64,000 nucleotides of DNA from NCBI RefSeq assembly GCF_000015565.1, contig NC_008786.1:3832501-3896500 (forward strand), in the 5' to 3' direction. The position numbers and the translations under genes were made by a program. Positions 44,748-53,587 of the stretch are shown here, one piece after another. Numbering within the stretch: position 1 is the stretch's first letter; each line of letters begins with the position of its first letter. Source of the DNA: Verminephrobacter eiseniae EF01-2. Its GTDB lineage: Bacteria > Pseudomonadota > Gammaproteobacteria > Burkholderiales > Burkholderiaceae_C. The notes below the pieces were generated by a model. The model was not told the DNA's origin. It was given only the letters and a program-made list of their open reading frames with translations, and did not search any database.

Positions 44748-46132
44748 GCGGCCACCCCGGTTTCGGCCTGGATGCGCGCCAGCGCAGGCACGTCCGGATT
44801 CGCGCCGGTCTGCTCGCCGGGATCGGCGCCTTGCGCACGCAGCAGGCGCTGCACCGCGCCGACATCGACATTGCGCACGCTGACGCCGGCATCGAGCGCA
44901 AGCGCTGCGGCAACGCCCGCCGCCTCGCCCATGGCCATGCACGGCGGGATCTCGCGCGAGATCTTCTGCGCCGCCGCTGTCGACGAATAATGCCGCCCGG
45001 CCACCAGCAGGTTCTCGACGCTGCGCGGCAGCAGCACGCGGTACGGGTAGTAGTAATCGCGGCCACGCGCCACGCTGTCGGCAAACCGGGTGCGCTGCAT
45101 CACGTCTGCCTTGCTCATCACATGCTCGCCTTCCAGAAGGCGGGTCTGGCGCACGCCAGTCTGCGGCGCCATGTCCACCAGAAAACAGCGGCCGAAGCCC
45201 GGCATCTTCGCGCGCACCAGCCCGATGGCCTCGTGGACGATGCGCCGGCCTTCGACCTCGGCGCGCGTCAGGTCGGCCACCTTGAGCGGATCGAGCCCCT
45301 GCATGTGCGGGCAATTGCACCAGACCACGCCAGGCAGCGGTGTCTTGAGCCACCAGTAGGCCCAACTGCCGCCGAGGACCCGTTTGACCTCGCGATCGAG
45401 CGCCTCGAAGGCTTCCGGCTCCTCGCGCTCGAAGCACTCGGCCTCGTCGGTATCGACGCCGCCGAGGCGGAACACGGTCGTGACGATGTAGCCGCCACCG
45501 ACATGCGGCGCACCGGCCGACGCAGCGACGTCGAGGTCGCCCGTGGTGTCGATCACCACCTTGCCAAGGAGCGCTTCGCGGCCGCTCTTGGTGTCGCAGA
45601 TCACGCCCCTGGCCTGCTTGCCTTCGAGCAACGTGCGCGAGAACCACGAATGCAGGCGCAACTCGATGCCGAGCTTCTTGACCATCTCCATCGAGACGCG
45701 CTTCCAGGCATCCGGGTCGAACGCTGCGGCAAAGCAGATCGGGGGCGACTTGTCCTTGCTGTGCAAGTCGAACGTACCCCAGCGCGCCCAACGCGCCACC
45801 GAAGCCGGCGCGCTCCCCCACTCGTCCTGCCTGGGGAACGCCGCGAGGCCGAGCGCGGCCATGCGGTCGATCATCTCCATGCAGGTGCCGCGCACCGAGA
45901 TCTCTTGCAGGTGGCTGTCCCACATGTCGTCGAGCACCAGCACCATGCCACCGGAGGCCAGGCCGCCGAGGTGGTTGTAGCGTTCGAGCAGCGTGACCCG
46001 CGCGCCGTTGCGGGCTGCAGCAAACGCGGCCGACAGGCCGGCCGGACCGCCGCCCACCACGACCACGTCGGCCTCGGCAGCGACGCGCACATCGCTCGCC
46101 GGCTCTTTGATCCAGTCTCCGATTTGGCTCAT
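44744..46132 (-). CDS. FAD-dependent oxidoreductase (FixC/HdrA-like, PF12831 type)
   Basis: The 462-residue protein has the dinucleotide motif DVVVVGGGPAGLSAAFAAAR at about residues 23-42, and the later VVIDTTGDLDVAASAGAP and GRHYSSTAAAQKISREIPPC with MGEAAGVAAALALDAG, the usual C-terminal FAD segment. The family contains poorly characterised oxidoreductases of organic acids. It begins 42 bp after the permease gene and overlaps the CoA-transferase gene. Its substrate is unknown. Within this operon, oxidation of the imported compound before CoA activation is a reasonable guess. Confidence 0.88.
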   Translation of the reverse strand: MSQIGDWIKEPASDVRVAAEADVVVVGGGPAGLSAAFAAARNGARVTLLERYNHLGGLASGGMVLVLDDMWDSHLQEISVRGTCMEMIDRMAALGLAAFPRQDEWGSAPASVARWARWGTFDLHSKDKSPPICFAAAFDPDAWKRVSMEMVKKLGIELRLHSWFSRTLLEGKQARGVICDTKSGREALLGKVVIDTTGDLDVAASAGAPHVGGGYIVTTVFRLGGVDTDEAECFEREEPEAFEALDREVKRVLGGSWAYWWLKTPLPGVVWCNCPHMQGLDPLKVADLTRAEVEGRRIVHEAIGLVRAKMPGFGRCFLVDMAPQTGVRQTRLLEGEHVMSKADVMQRTRFADSVARGRDYYYPYRVLLPRSVENLLVAGRHYSSTAAAQKISREIPPCMAMGEAAGVAAALALDAGVSVRNVDVGAVQRLLRAQGADPGEQTGANPDVPALARIQAETGVAA

Positions 46133-46174
46133 TGCATTCTCCTCGTTGATTCGCGCGCACCGCAGGCTGCGGGC

Positions 46175-47023
46175 TCAGCGCATGTCTTCGGGCTGCCAGC
46201 GGATCAGCCAGCGCTCGGCCAGCGTGACCAGCAGGAAGAAAGTTCCCGACAGGGTCGCGCTCATCACGATCGCCGCGTACAGCAGCGCCGAGTCGAAGTT
46301 GAAGGTGGCCTGGATGATCATCGCGCCGACCCCGGCGTTGGCGCCGACCCATTCGCCGACCACCGCACCGATCACGCACATCGAGGCCGCGATGCGCAGC
46401 GCCGAGAACAGATGCGGCAGCGCGTTGAACAGCCGCAGCCGAAAAAATATCTCGACCTTGCTGGCCGACAGCATGCGCATCAGTTCCATCGCCTGCGGGT
46501 TCACCGACTCCAGCCCGCGCACCACATTGACCAGCGTCGGGAAGAAGCACACCAGGGCCGCGATCGTGATCTTGGGCGCGATACCGTTGCCCATCATCAG
46601 CACCAGGATCGGCGCCTTGGCGACGATCGGGATCGCGTTGAACATCAGCACGACCGGAAAGAAGATGTCTTGCAGCGTCTTGTGGTGCACGAACACCGTC
46701 GCCACCAGGATCGCCGCAAGGTTGCCGATCGCGAAGCCGCCGGCGGCCTCGATGGCGGTCGGAATCAGGTTGGACAGCAGCATGTCGCGCTTCGCGTACA
46801 GCGTCTGCAACACCAGCACCGGCGACGGCGCGATGAAGGGCTCGACGCCGAACCAGGCGACGACCGCCCACCACATCAGCAGCAGCCCGACGATGCCGAG
46901 CGTCGGCAGTACGCGGCGGCGCCAGAGGCGCCGGTGGCGTGCCGCAGCCCATGCCGCGCGCTCTGCGTCATCGCTTCGGGCAAGCGCACCAGGGGCTTGC
47001 GTTTCGATCGGACGGATGGCCAT
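46175..47023 (-). CDS. ABC transporter permease (SsuC/TauC/ThiX type)
   Basis: The 282-residue membrane protein has about six spans and the permease signature ELMRMLSASKVEIFFRLRLF, then PHLFSALRIAASMCVIGAVV, typical of taurine/sulfonate/pyrimidine-precursor importers. It follows the ATPase gene by 11 bp. It should form the channel with the ATPase dimer. Confidence 0.92.
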   Translation of the reverse strand: MAIRPIETQAPGALARSDDAERAAWAAARHRRLWRRRVLPTLGIVGLLLMWWAVVAWFGVEPFIAPSPVLVLQTLYAKRDMLLSNLIPTAIEAAGGFAIGNLAAILVATVFVHHKTLQDIFFPVVLMFNAIPIVAKAPILVLMMGNGIAPKITIAALVCFFPTLVNVVRGLESVNPQAMELMRMLSASKVEIFFRLRLFNALPHLFSALRIAASMCVIGAVVGEWVGANAGVGAMIIQATFNFDSALLYAAIVMSATLSGTFFLLVTLAERWLIRWQPEDMR

Positions 47024-47034
47024 GGCAGCTCCCT

Positions 47035-47820
47035 TCAGCAGGTCGCGAGCACATGCCGCAGATGAGCGGTCAGGCGAACGAACTCGGGGGTCTCACGCAC
47101 CGCGAGCGTGCGCTCCCCGGGCAGTTCGACCGGCACGATCTCGCGCACCCGTCCCGGGTTCGCGGCCAGCATCAGCACGCGCTGGCCGAGATAGGCGGCC
47201 TCGTGGATGCTGTGCGTAACGAACAGGATCGTCAGGCCGGTTTCCTTCCAGACCCGGCGCAACTCTTCATTGAGGCGGTCGCGGGTGATTTCGTCGAGGG
47301 CGCCGAAAGGTTCGTCCAGCAGCAGGATCTTCGGGTCGCTGACCAGCGCGCGGGCGATCGACACGCGCTGGCACTGGCCGCCCGAAAGCTCGTGCGGCCA
47401 GGCGTTCGCGCGCTCCTTCAGACCCACCATGTCGAGCAGTTCGAGTGGCCCGCGGCAACTCTGGCGCGCCGCACCGCCGCCGACCTGCAGCGGCAATTGG
47501 ACATTCTGCAGCGCAGTGCGCCACGGCAGCAACGCCGCATCCTGAAACACGAAGCCGATATCGCGCCGCTGGCGCGCCGCCTGCGGTGTCGTCGAGAGAA
47601 CATCGACCTGGCCGCTGCTGGGCGCGATCAGGTCGGCGATGACACGCAGGAAGGTCGACTTGCCGCAGCCCGACGGACCGAGCAGCGTCAGGAATTCGCC
47701 GGCCGCGACATCGATGTCCAAGCCCTGGATCGCGGTGACGTTGCCGCGCCCGGTGAAGAAGCGGACGCCGACATTGCGCGCGCGGATCGCGGGTTCGACG
47801 CCAGCCACGGTCGCGTCCAT
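47035..47820 (-). CDS. ABC transporter ATPase (SsuB/TauB type)
   Basis: The 261-residue ATPase has Walker A LLGPSGCGKSTFLRVIADLI, Q-loop FVFQDAALLPWRTALQNV, signature ELSGGQCQRVSIARALV, Walker B ILLLDEPFGALDEITRDRLN and LFVTHSIHEAAYLGQRVLM. The LPWRTALQN segment places it with the nitrate/sulfonate/taurine importers. The ATG at 47820 lies 4 bp from the receptor stop. Confidence 0.94.
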   Translation of the reverse strand: MDATVAGVEPAIRARNVGVRFFTGRGNVTAIQGLDIDVAAGEFLTLLGPSGCGKSTFLRVIADLIAPSSGQVDVLSTTPQAARQRRDIGFVFQDAALLPWRTALQNVQLPLQVGGGAARQSCRGPLELLDMVGLKERANAWPHELSGGQCQRVSIARALVSDPKILLLDEPFGALDEITRDRLNEELRRVWKETGLTILFVTHSIHEAAYLGQRVLMLAANPGRVREIVPVELPGERTLAVRETPEFVRLTAHLRHVLATC

Positions 47821-47824
47821 CGGC

Positions 47825-48853
47825 TCAGGCTCTCAGCCGCGCGGCACTTGTCGCCTTCAGCACGTCGAGTGTCATCACGTCGTCGAGTTCAGGGGTCTTG
47901 GCGCTGAACTGGCCGAGCCGTGCGTACAGCGAAATCTGCGCCTGCCAGCCGTCCGGGTCCATTGCGCCCCAGCCCTGCCTCCTGGTCAGTTCGCTGAAGC
48001 TGTAGCGCAGCATCACGTCGAGCGCGACCCGCTCATCGCCGTGGTTCAGGTTCGGGTATTCCTTGATCAGCAGATCGACCGCTGCATCGCGATTCGCGTT
48101 GGCATAACTCCAGCCGCGCGCGGTGGCGCGCAGGAACGCGGCGAGCACCTGCGGCTGGCGCCGCAGCGTCTTGGTCGTCGCGTAGTACGGCAGCGCATAC
48201 AGGTGCACGCCGGAATCCCACAGGCTCAATTCGACGCGCTCCTTGCCCAGCACCTTCAGCGCGGTGGTGTTCGTGAGCCAGCCGGTCACGACATCGACCT
48301 GTCCGCTCATCAGCGGCGTCATGTCGCTGCCGATCGGGATGATGTCGACATCCTTCTCGGCGATCTTGTTTTGCACCAGCAAGGCGCGCAGCAGCACCAT
48401 GCCGGTGGCCTGGATGCCGACCCTCTTGCCTGCCATGTCGGCGGGTTTGCGCACCGGGTTTTTCTGCAGCGAGAAAAAGCAGTACGGGTGGCGCTGGGCG
48501 CCGACGGCGAAGCACTTGACAGGAATCCCCTGGGAGGTCGCCAGCATGATCGACGGGCTGGACGACACCTGGCCCACCTCGTTGCGACCGGACGCGACGA
48601 CCGCCACGCCATCGATGTTCGGCCCGCCGGGCTGGATCGTCAGGTTCACGCCCTCCTGTTCGTAGTAACCCAGACGCTTGGCCACCACCTCGCCGATCTG
48701 GTTGCCACCGATGAGCCAGCCCAGTTGCAGGCTGACGTTCGCCTTGTCTGCGGCAAACGCATCGATCGGGATGACACCGCTTGTGGCTGCCAGTCCGCCG
48801 GCCAGCAGCGACGCATCGAGCATTTGCCGGCGTTGCGCATCGAAGTTCGACAT
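47825..48853 (-). CDS. NMT1/SsuA-type ABC substrate-binding protein
   Basis: The 342-residue protein begins with a twin-arginine-like export signal (QRRQMLDASLLAGGLA) and continues with the NMT1/ThiY fold: LGWLIGGNQIGEVVAKRLGY, INIQ-like VNLTIQPGGPNIDGVAVVA and SGQVDVVTGWLTNTTALKVL. It is the first gene of the eight-gene leftward operon. Members bind sulfonates, pyrimidines or aromatic acids; the ligand here is unknown, and the CoA-linked downstream enzymes favour an organic acid. Confidence 0.9.
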   Translation of the reverse strand: MSNFDAQRRQMLDASLLAGGLAATSGVIPIDAFAADKANVSLQLGWLIGGNQIGEVVAKRLGYYEQEGVNLTIQPGGPNIDGVAVVASGRNEVGQVSSSPSIMLATSQGIPVKCFAVGAQRHPYCFFSLQKNPVRKPADMAGKRVGIQATGMVLLRALLVQNKIAEKDVDIIPIGSDMTPLMSGQVDVVTGWLTNTTALKVLGKERVELSLWDSGVHLYALPYYATTKTLRRQPQVLAAFLRATARGWSYANANRDAAVDLLIKEYPNLNHGDERVALDVMLRYSFSELTRRQGWGAMDPDGWQAQISLYARLGQFSAKTPELDDVMTLDVLKATSAARLRA

Positions 48854-49695
48854 GACAAGTTCCGATCTTGCGGGAGATGGAGGGTGGGCATGTTGACCGC
48901 ATCCGCTTGCGGGAGCGTTTGCTGCGCGCCAGCATGGCCGATCCGGATGGATCATGGGCGACGAAGGTCCGCCCGGCAAGCATGACTTTTCGCCGTGTGC
49001 GTTGCCCAAATGAGTACGCGGCCCGTGGGGGATGATCGGCAGTGAAAGCGGATCGGGCCCACCGATGAAACCGATGAGACCGATGCATTGGCAGGACGAA
49101 TCCATCGCGCCTGCGCTGCCGTCGGACCCATCATCGGTCGTCACCGAACCGGAGCGACCCGTGGGACGGAGCCCGAGGCGTCCATCCGGACGGAACACGC
49201 CAAGGCGCGTGCTTTCGAAAACCGGGGCCACAGCCGAAGGCTACCTCCGGCGATCCACGAAGCAGTGGCGCAAACCGGCGTGCCCGTCAACAAAAGCGTC
49301 AGCGCACTCAAGGATCGAATCGGGAGCGCCGTATCAGCCAAGTTGCGCCCCTGCGCGACCATCGCCGCGTATCGAGGCGTGCTGGCGCGCAGGAGGGACG
49401 CGAAGTCACCCCCATGCAGCGTGCAACGACCAGCAGCATGCGCCGTCTGCGTCATTCACCGCAGCGCATCAGGATCTTGCGTGCCTTGCGTGCCTCCTCC
49501 GAAGGGCTGCGCGGCCCGCCACCACGAGGCAGGGCACCGGCATGGTTCGGGCAGCAGGGCTGGCTGGTGGTAGCAGCCGGCTGCGACCGGCGCAGGAACG
49601 GCGCCGCAAAGGCATCGCAAAGGCACCGCAAACGCGCTTGGCCGACGGGCATGGCCCCACAAGCGCGCTTGATCAACGAACCTCCGGCGGGAGCC
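48854..49695. other. About 840 bp without a supported gene
   Basis: I find no recognisable protein on either strand. Frames are arginine- and proline-rich GC artefacts. The region must hold the promoter of the leftward operon just left of it, and its right end abuts the stop of the aldehyde dehydrogenase gene. Decayed genes may be present but I cannot identify any. Confidence 0.5.
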
Positions 49696-51129
49696 TCAGG
49701 CAGCCTGGGCCGCAAACCCGAGCACCGCCTTGACTTCGAGGAACTCGCCGAAGGCGTGGTCGCCCCACTCGCGGCCATTGCCCGATTGCTTGAAGCCACC
49801 AAACGGCGCCATCAGATCCATGGCTGCGCTGTTGATGTTCACCTGCCCGGCGCGCAGCCGTGCGGCAACCTTGCGCGTCGCTTCAGGGTCGGTGCCCGAC
49901 ACATATGCCGCCAGCCCATAGGGCGTGTCATTGCCGATCGCCACCGCTTCATCGACCGTGTCGTAGCCCAGGATCGACAGCACCGGGCCGAAGATCTCCT
50001 CGCGGGCCACCGTCATCCGGTTGTTGACGTTGGCCAAGACCGTCGGCTTGACGTAGTAGCCGGTCTCCAGGCCCGCAGGTTTGCCCGGGCCGCCTGCCAC
50101 CACCGTGGCGCCCTCTTCGATGCCCTTGTTGATCAACCGCTGGATCCTGTCCCACTGCGTGGCCGAGATCACCGGGCCGATGTGCGCGCCGCTGGCCGGG
50201 TCTCCCACCGTCGTGGCCTCGGCCGCAGTCTTGGCGATCGCAATCGCCTCGGCCATGCGCGAGTTCGGTACCAGCATGCGCGTGGGCGCGTTGCACGATT
50301 GGCCGGAATTGCCCATGACGCCGCGCACGCCCGCCGTGACGGCGCTCTTGAAGTCGGCATCGGCGAGGATGATGTTCGGCGATTTGCCACCGAGTTCCTG
50401 GTGCACGCGCTTGACGGTCTGGGCCGCGTTGCGCGCCACTTCGATGCCCGCGCGCGTCGAACCGGTGAACGACACCATGTCGATGTCCGGATGGCTGGCG
50501 ATCGCCGCGCCAACCGTCGGACCGTCGCCGTTCACGAGGTTGAAGACCCCTGCCGGGACGCCGGCCGCGTGCATGATCTCGGTCCACACTTGGGCCGAGA
50601 ACGGCGCAATCTCGGACGGCTTCAACACCATCGTGCAGCCCACGGCGAGCGCTGGCGTCACCTTGCAGGCAATCTGATTGATCGGCCAGTTCCACGGCGT
50701 GATGAAGCCGCACACGCCGATCGGCTCCTTGACCAGCAGCGTCGTTGCGCGCTGTTCCTGGAACGAGTACTTGCCCAGCACGCTGAGCGCCGTCTGCAGA
50801 TGCGCCAAGCCTATTGCCGCCTGCGCATCCTTGGCCAGCGCGACCGGAGCGCCCATCTCTTCGGTGATCGCCGCAGCCATGTCGGCGTAGCGCTTCTTGT
50901 ACTCGGCAATGATGCGCTCCAGCAGGGCCATACGCTCGCCGACACTGGTCTGCGAAAAGCTGGAAAAGGCCGCGCGCGCGGCCTTCACGGCACGGTCCAC
51001 ATCCTCGGCCGAGCCCACCGAGATGCGCCCGGCCGAGGCCTCGGTCGCGGGGTTGATGACATCGATGCTCCGTGCCGTTACCGGATCGACCCAGTGGCCA
51101 TCGATGTAAAACTTCAGGTAGTTACGCAT
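49696..51129 (-). CDS. NAD(P)-dependent aldehyde dehydrogenase
   Basis: The 477-residue enzyme has the cofactor segment FITPWNWPINQIACKVTPAL, the glutamate motif [16 protein letters not shown] at about residue 240 and the catalytic cysteine in GNSGQSCNAPTRML at about 275. AREEIFGPVLSILGYD and PFGGFKQSGNGREWGDH are the C-terminal family segments. The ATG at 51129 gives the usual start; the frame is open upstream into MITE copy 3. The natural aldehyde is unknown. Confidence 0.93.
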   Translation of the reverse strand: MRNYLKFYIDGHWVDPVTARSIDVINPATEASAGRISVGSAEDVDRAVKAARAAFSSFSQTSVGERMALLERIIAEYKKRYADMAAAITEEMGAPVALAKDAQAAIGLAHLQTALSVLGKYSFQEQRATTLLVKEPIGVCGFITPWNWPINQIACKVTPALAVGCTMVLKPSEIAPFSAQVWTEIMHAAGVPAGVFNLVNGDGPTVGAAIASHPDIDMVSFTGSTRAGIEVARNAAQTVKRVHQELGGKSPNIILADADFKSAVTAGVRGVMGNSGQSCNAPTRMLVPNSRMAEAIAIAKTAAEATTVGDPASGAHIGPVISATQWDRIQRLINKGIEEGATVVAGGPGKPAGLETGYYVKPTVLANVNNRMTVAREEIFGPVLSILGYDTVDEAVAIGNDTPYGLAAYVSGTDPEATRKVAARLRAGQVNINSAAMDLMAPFGGFKQSGNGREWGDHAFGEFLEVKAVLGFAAQAA

Positions 51130-51359
51130 GTCTTCTTGCTCCAAAAAAGTGCCATCGTAGTACCTTCTACAGAATATATCCAACGACTGCCCACACACGC
51201 TGGTGACAGCCGCCGGCCCCGTCGCCGAATGACCCACCGGCAGGCCAATCGCCTGAAGTGCTTGCGCGCCAAGCGGCCAGTGGGGATCTGCGGCGCGGCG
51301 CGGCGCGATGCGATGCGGGCCTGCCAGTTGCGCACACCCCGGTGCGCAATGCCTCTGCG

Positions 51360-51526
51360 CTAGTGTCGCGTCACGGATCAGATGTCGTAGGCTGCGCGCC
51401 GCCATCGGAGCGCAGCGCAAGGCGCATCGCGCAGCCCATACCGAGCTGTATTGGCAAGCGATGCAACGCCGCGATGCGCTTCGATGGCCAGCGCAGACCG
51501 ACAGATGATCGGTGACGCGACACTAG
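51360..51526. mobile_element. MITE-like element, copy 3
   Basis: The core is 159 bp (51364-51522), flanked by CTAG on both sides, with terminal repeats that differ at one position (CACGGATCA at left against TGATCGGTG at right). By eye it is identical to copy 4, which lies about 260 bp further right in the same orientation. It has no coding capacity of its own. Confidence 0.9.
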
Positions 51527-51541
51527 GTTCAGCCACGGTGT

Positions 51542-52094
51542 TCATGCCGTTCCCGCCGCCGGCCGCGCATCGACATACACCCAGGCCGACAAGCCGGATG
51601 CGAGGGTGATGCGCTCGCGCCGATAGTCGGCGACCTCGTAGGAATCGGCATGCCGCAGTTCCTCGGGCGTGATCGCAAAGACCGTTCCGTCCACCAGGTC
51701 CCGAGGCTGCCCCGTAGGCACGAGCATCGGGTGATGCGTCATGCCACTGGTCCGGACGACGGCTGCGTCCCGGATCTCCAGCAGGGCTAGTGTCGCGTCA
51801 CGGATCAGATGTCGTAGGCTGCGCGCCGCCATCGGAGCGCAGCGCAAGGCGCATCGCGCAGCCCATACCGAGCTGTATTGGCAAGCGATGCAACGCCGCG
51901 ATGCGCTTCGATGGCCAGCGCAGACCGACAGATGATCGGTGACGCGACACTAGCCTGTGCCCGGGCAAACGGTCCGGGGCACCGTCGAGCTTGCGGCCGA
52001 AGGTCGCGATCTGGACCGGCTCCAGCCTCAACGTGCCATAGGAAAACAGATACTCCGTGCGGTCAGTGGGCAGCGACATGGCCAGGCCGTTCAT
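51542..52094 (-). pseudogene. Gamma-glutamylcyclotransferase-like gene split by a MITE
   Basis: The N-terminal part (from the ATG at 52094) reads EYLFSYGTLRLEPVQIATFG and ends at GHRL where MITE copy 4 begins. The rest (51542-51786) reads GQPRDLVDGTVFAITPEELR and YEVADYRRERITLASG. Both belong to the GGCT/AIG2-like family, including the catalytic-type glutamate in LRHADSYEVADY. Removing the element and one CTAG gives one continuous 128-residue frame with no stop. As it stands the insertion of 163 bp shifts the frame, so the gene is dead. Confidence 0.9.
51787..51953. mobile_element. MITE-like element, copy 4 (inserted in a gene)
   Basis: CTAG at 51787-51790 and again at 51950-51953 bracket a 159-bp core with terminal repeats TGTCGCGTCACGGATCA and TGATCGGTGACGCGACA. 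The host gene shows a clean insertion with a 4-bp CTAG duplication, which defines the ends of the family. No transposase is encoded. Confidence 0.93.
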
Positions 52095-52100
52095 CGTGCA

Positions 52101-52772
52101 TCAGGATGGATCGGCGCTGAGCAGATCTTCGAAGAACGCGCCGAAAGGGCGCTGCGGGTGCGCGATCTGTATCTCCAAAACCCAAAGTCCGGTCGTCGGG
52201 CACAGGCCGAAGTCGCCGAGCCTGCCCGCCTTGTAGATGGCATGCGGAAAGTCGCAGGCGCGATGCCCCTTGACCTCCAGGTTCAGGCGCCAGCCCAGTG
52301 CTTGGGCGCGTTCTTCGGCGTATCGGTACAGCGCCTCGCCGCTGAGGCCATCGCGTCGCCAGCGATCGCTGACTTCGCGCCACAACTGGTGTGCCGCCTG
52401 CGCGCAGGCGGCCATTTCGGGGTCATCGCCGACGACGAAGGTGTCGCCGGCGTCGCCTTCGTGCCCGTCCCACACCGGCCCGATGTCGATGAAGAAAATA
52501 TCGTTCGCGCCGAGGATGTTCTCTGCCGCGACCGGCTCGTTGAACATCTTCAGCGTGTCGCAGCCGAAACGCACGAGCGTGCGATGCCAGATGCGCTGCA
52601 TGCCCATTTGCTGCAGCACCTGCATGGCAAGCCCGGTGGCCTGGTCCTGCGTCATGCCGGGCCGGATCGCCCGCGCGATGCGCTCGACCGCCGCCAACGA
52701 CAGGCTGCGCGCCCGCAGCATGGCGGGCATGGAAAAGCCGGCACCGACGGCTTCGCGAGAGACTGCATCCAT
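52101..52772 (-). CDS. M24-family metallopeptidase-like protein (aminopeptidase P/creatinase fold)
   Basis: The 223-residue protein is the pita-bread domain alone. Metal ligands are visible: IFFIDIGPVWDGHEGDAGDT has the two aspartates, GHRACDFPHAIYKAG the histidine, WVLEIQIAH the first glutamate and PFGAFFEDLL the last. The usual N-terminal domain of aminopeptidase P or creatinase is absent. It starts at the ATG 52772 and ends 7 bp before the broken cyclotransferase-like gene, so the two were probably one operon. The substrate is unknown. Confidence 0.83.
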   Translation of the reverse strand: MDAVSREAVGAGFSMPAMLRARSLSLAAVERIARAIRPGMTQDQATGLAMQVLQQMGMQRIWHRTLVRFGCDTLKMFNEPVAAENILGANDIFFIDIGPVWDGHEGDAGDTFVVGDDPEMAACAQAAHQLWREVSDRWRRDGLSGEALYRYAEERAQALGWRLNLEVKGHRACDFPHAIYKAGRLGDFGLCPTTGLWVLEIQIAHPQRPFGAFFEDLLSADPS

Positions 52773-52964
52773 CGTGCTCAAAGGGGACTCCTCGCAGGAA
52801 AGGCCGGCAATCGGCCCATACGCTGTATTCTGCCGAACATATTGCGTGCCTGTGCGATCCAGAATCCAGGATCGCGCACGAGCCGGCGTAAAAACATGCC
52901 AAAGCGCGCCGCTTCCGGCAACAAAAAGCCAGCGCGGCCTCGGCATGGCGCTGCTGGTCGGCGT

Positions 52965-53014
52965 CGCGCTCACGGGGGAGCCTTCGCCTGCGGCTGCGCC
53001 ATGAGCGCCTTCGC
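52965..53014. repeat. Single copy of the repeat that is tripled in gspJ
   Basis: From GCGCTCAC to ATGAGCGCCTTCG the sequence aligns with the 60-bp gspJ unit with roughly eight mismatches in 48 positions. Both start with GGCGCTCA-like and end with TGAGCGCC-like bases, forming an interrupted palindrome. It suggests a dispersed REP-type repeat. Confidence 0.6.
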
Positions 53015-53130
53015 CAAGCCCGCCCCCGCATCCGGCCAGGCGCTGGCCCAGTCGAGGTCGACTCCCGTCGCTATCGGGGGCGGTCGAATGGCTCCATTCT
53101 CCGCCGCTGACGGCCGACGATCGGCGCGGC

Positions 53131-53352
53131 AAGGAACGGTGGCGGATGGCAGGCCGGTTCGCTTTCGCGTTCGTATCGATGGCAAGCCACCCTTGTCTGA
53201 CCATGGCGCCGACATCGATGACCAAGGCAACGGGGCACGATCAGCGGACCGTGGCTGTACCGGTTGATTCGCCAGGCGTCGCCGATCACCCACCGCCGGT
53301 TCGAGATCGAGTTCCTCGACCTGGCGCGCAGGTCTTCGCGTTCACCTGCGGC
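53131..53352 (+). pseudogene. C-terminal remnant of a DipZ-type thioredoxin-family protein
   Basis: Three frames joined by two small shifts read DGRPVRFRVRIDGKPPLSDH, then GPWLYRLIRQASPITHRRFE and IEFLD, then PGAQVFAFTCG. This matches the last domain of cytochrome-c-biogenesis DipZ-type proteins, whose end pattern is FEIEFLDPGVxAFAFTFG. The membrane and thioredoxin parts are gone. Based on memory of the family. Confidence 0.6.
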
Positions 53353-53587
53353 CGAGCATGGGTCTGCTGCATGGGGAAGGTGCCAACGCGGGGTCGAACG
53401 GGGATTCTACGGACGCCTCCAAGCGCCATGGCCCGTGGTCTGATGCCCTGGCGTCCGTTGCACTCCAGGCGCACCCGGGCCCGCCCGCGAAACGTCGGAC
53501 CAGCGCCGGACGCCATCCTGCGTGACACACAGGCCATATACCGCGCGCGATGTACACCGGGATGCACTGGGCGCGGCTGCCCCGACC

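Noticed and set aside
43548..46952. 1134-residue open frame on the minus strand
   Set aside because: Only its last 399 codons (the CoA transferase) are real. The upstream part runs out of frame through the FAD oxidoreductase and permease genes.
49141..49455. 104-residue minus-strand frame as a gene
   Set aside because: There is no ribosome binding site, no recognisable domain and no neighbouring context; composition is that of GC noise.
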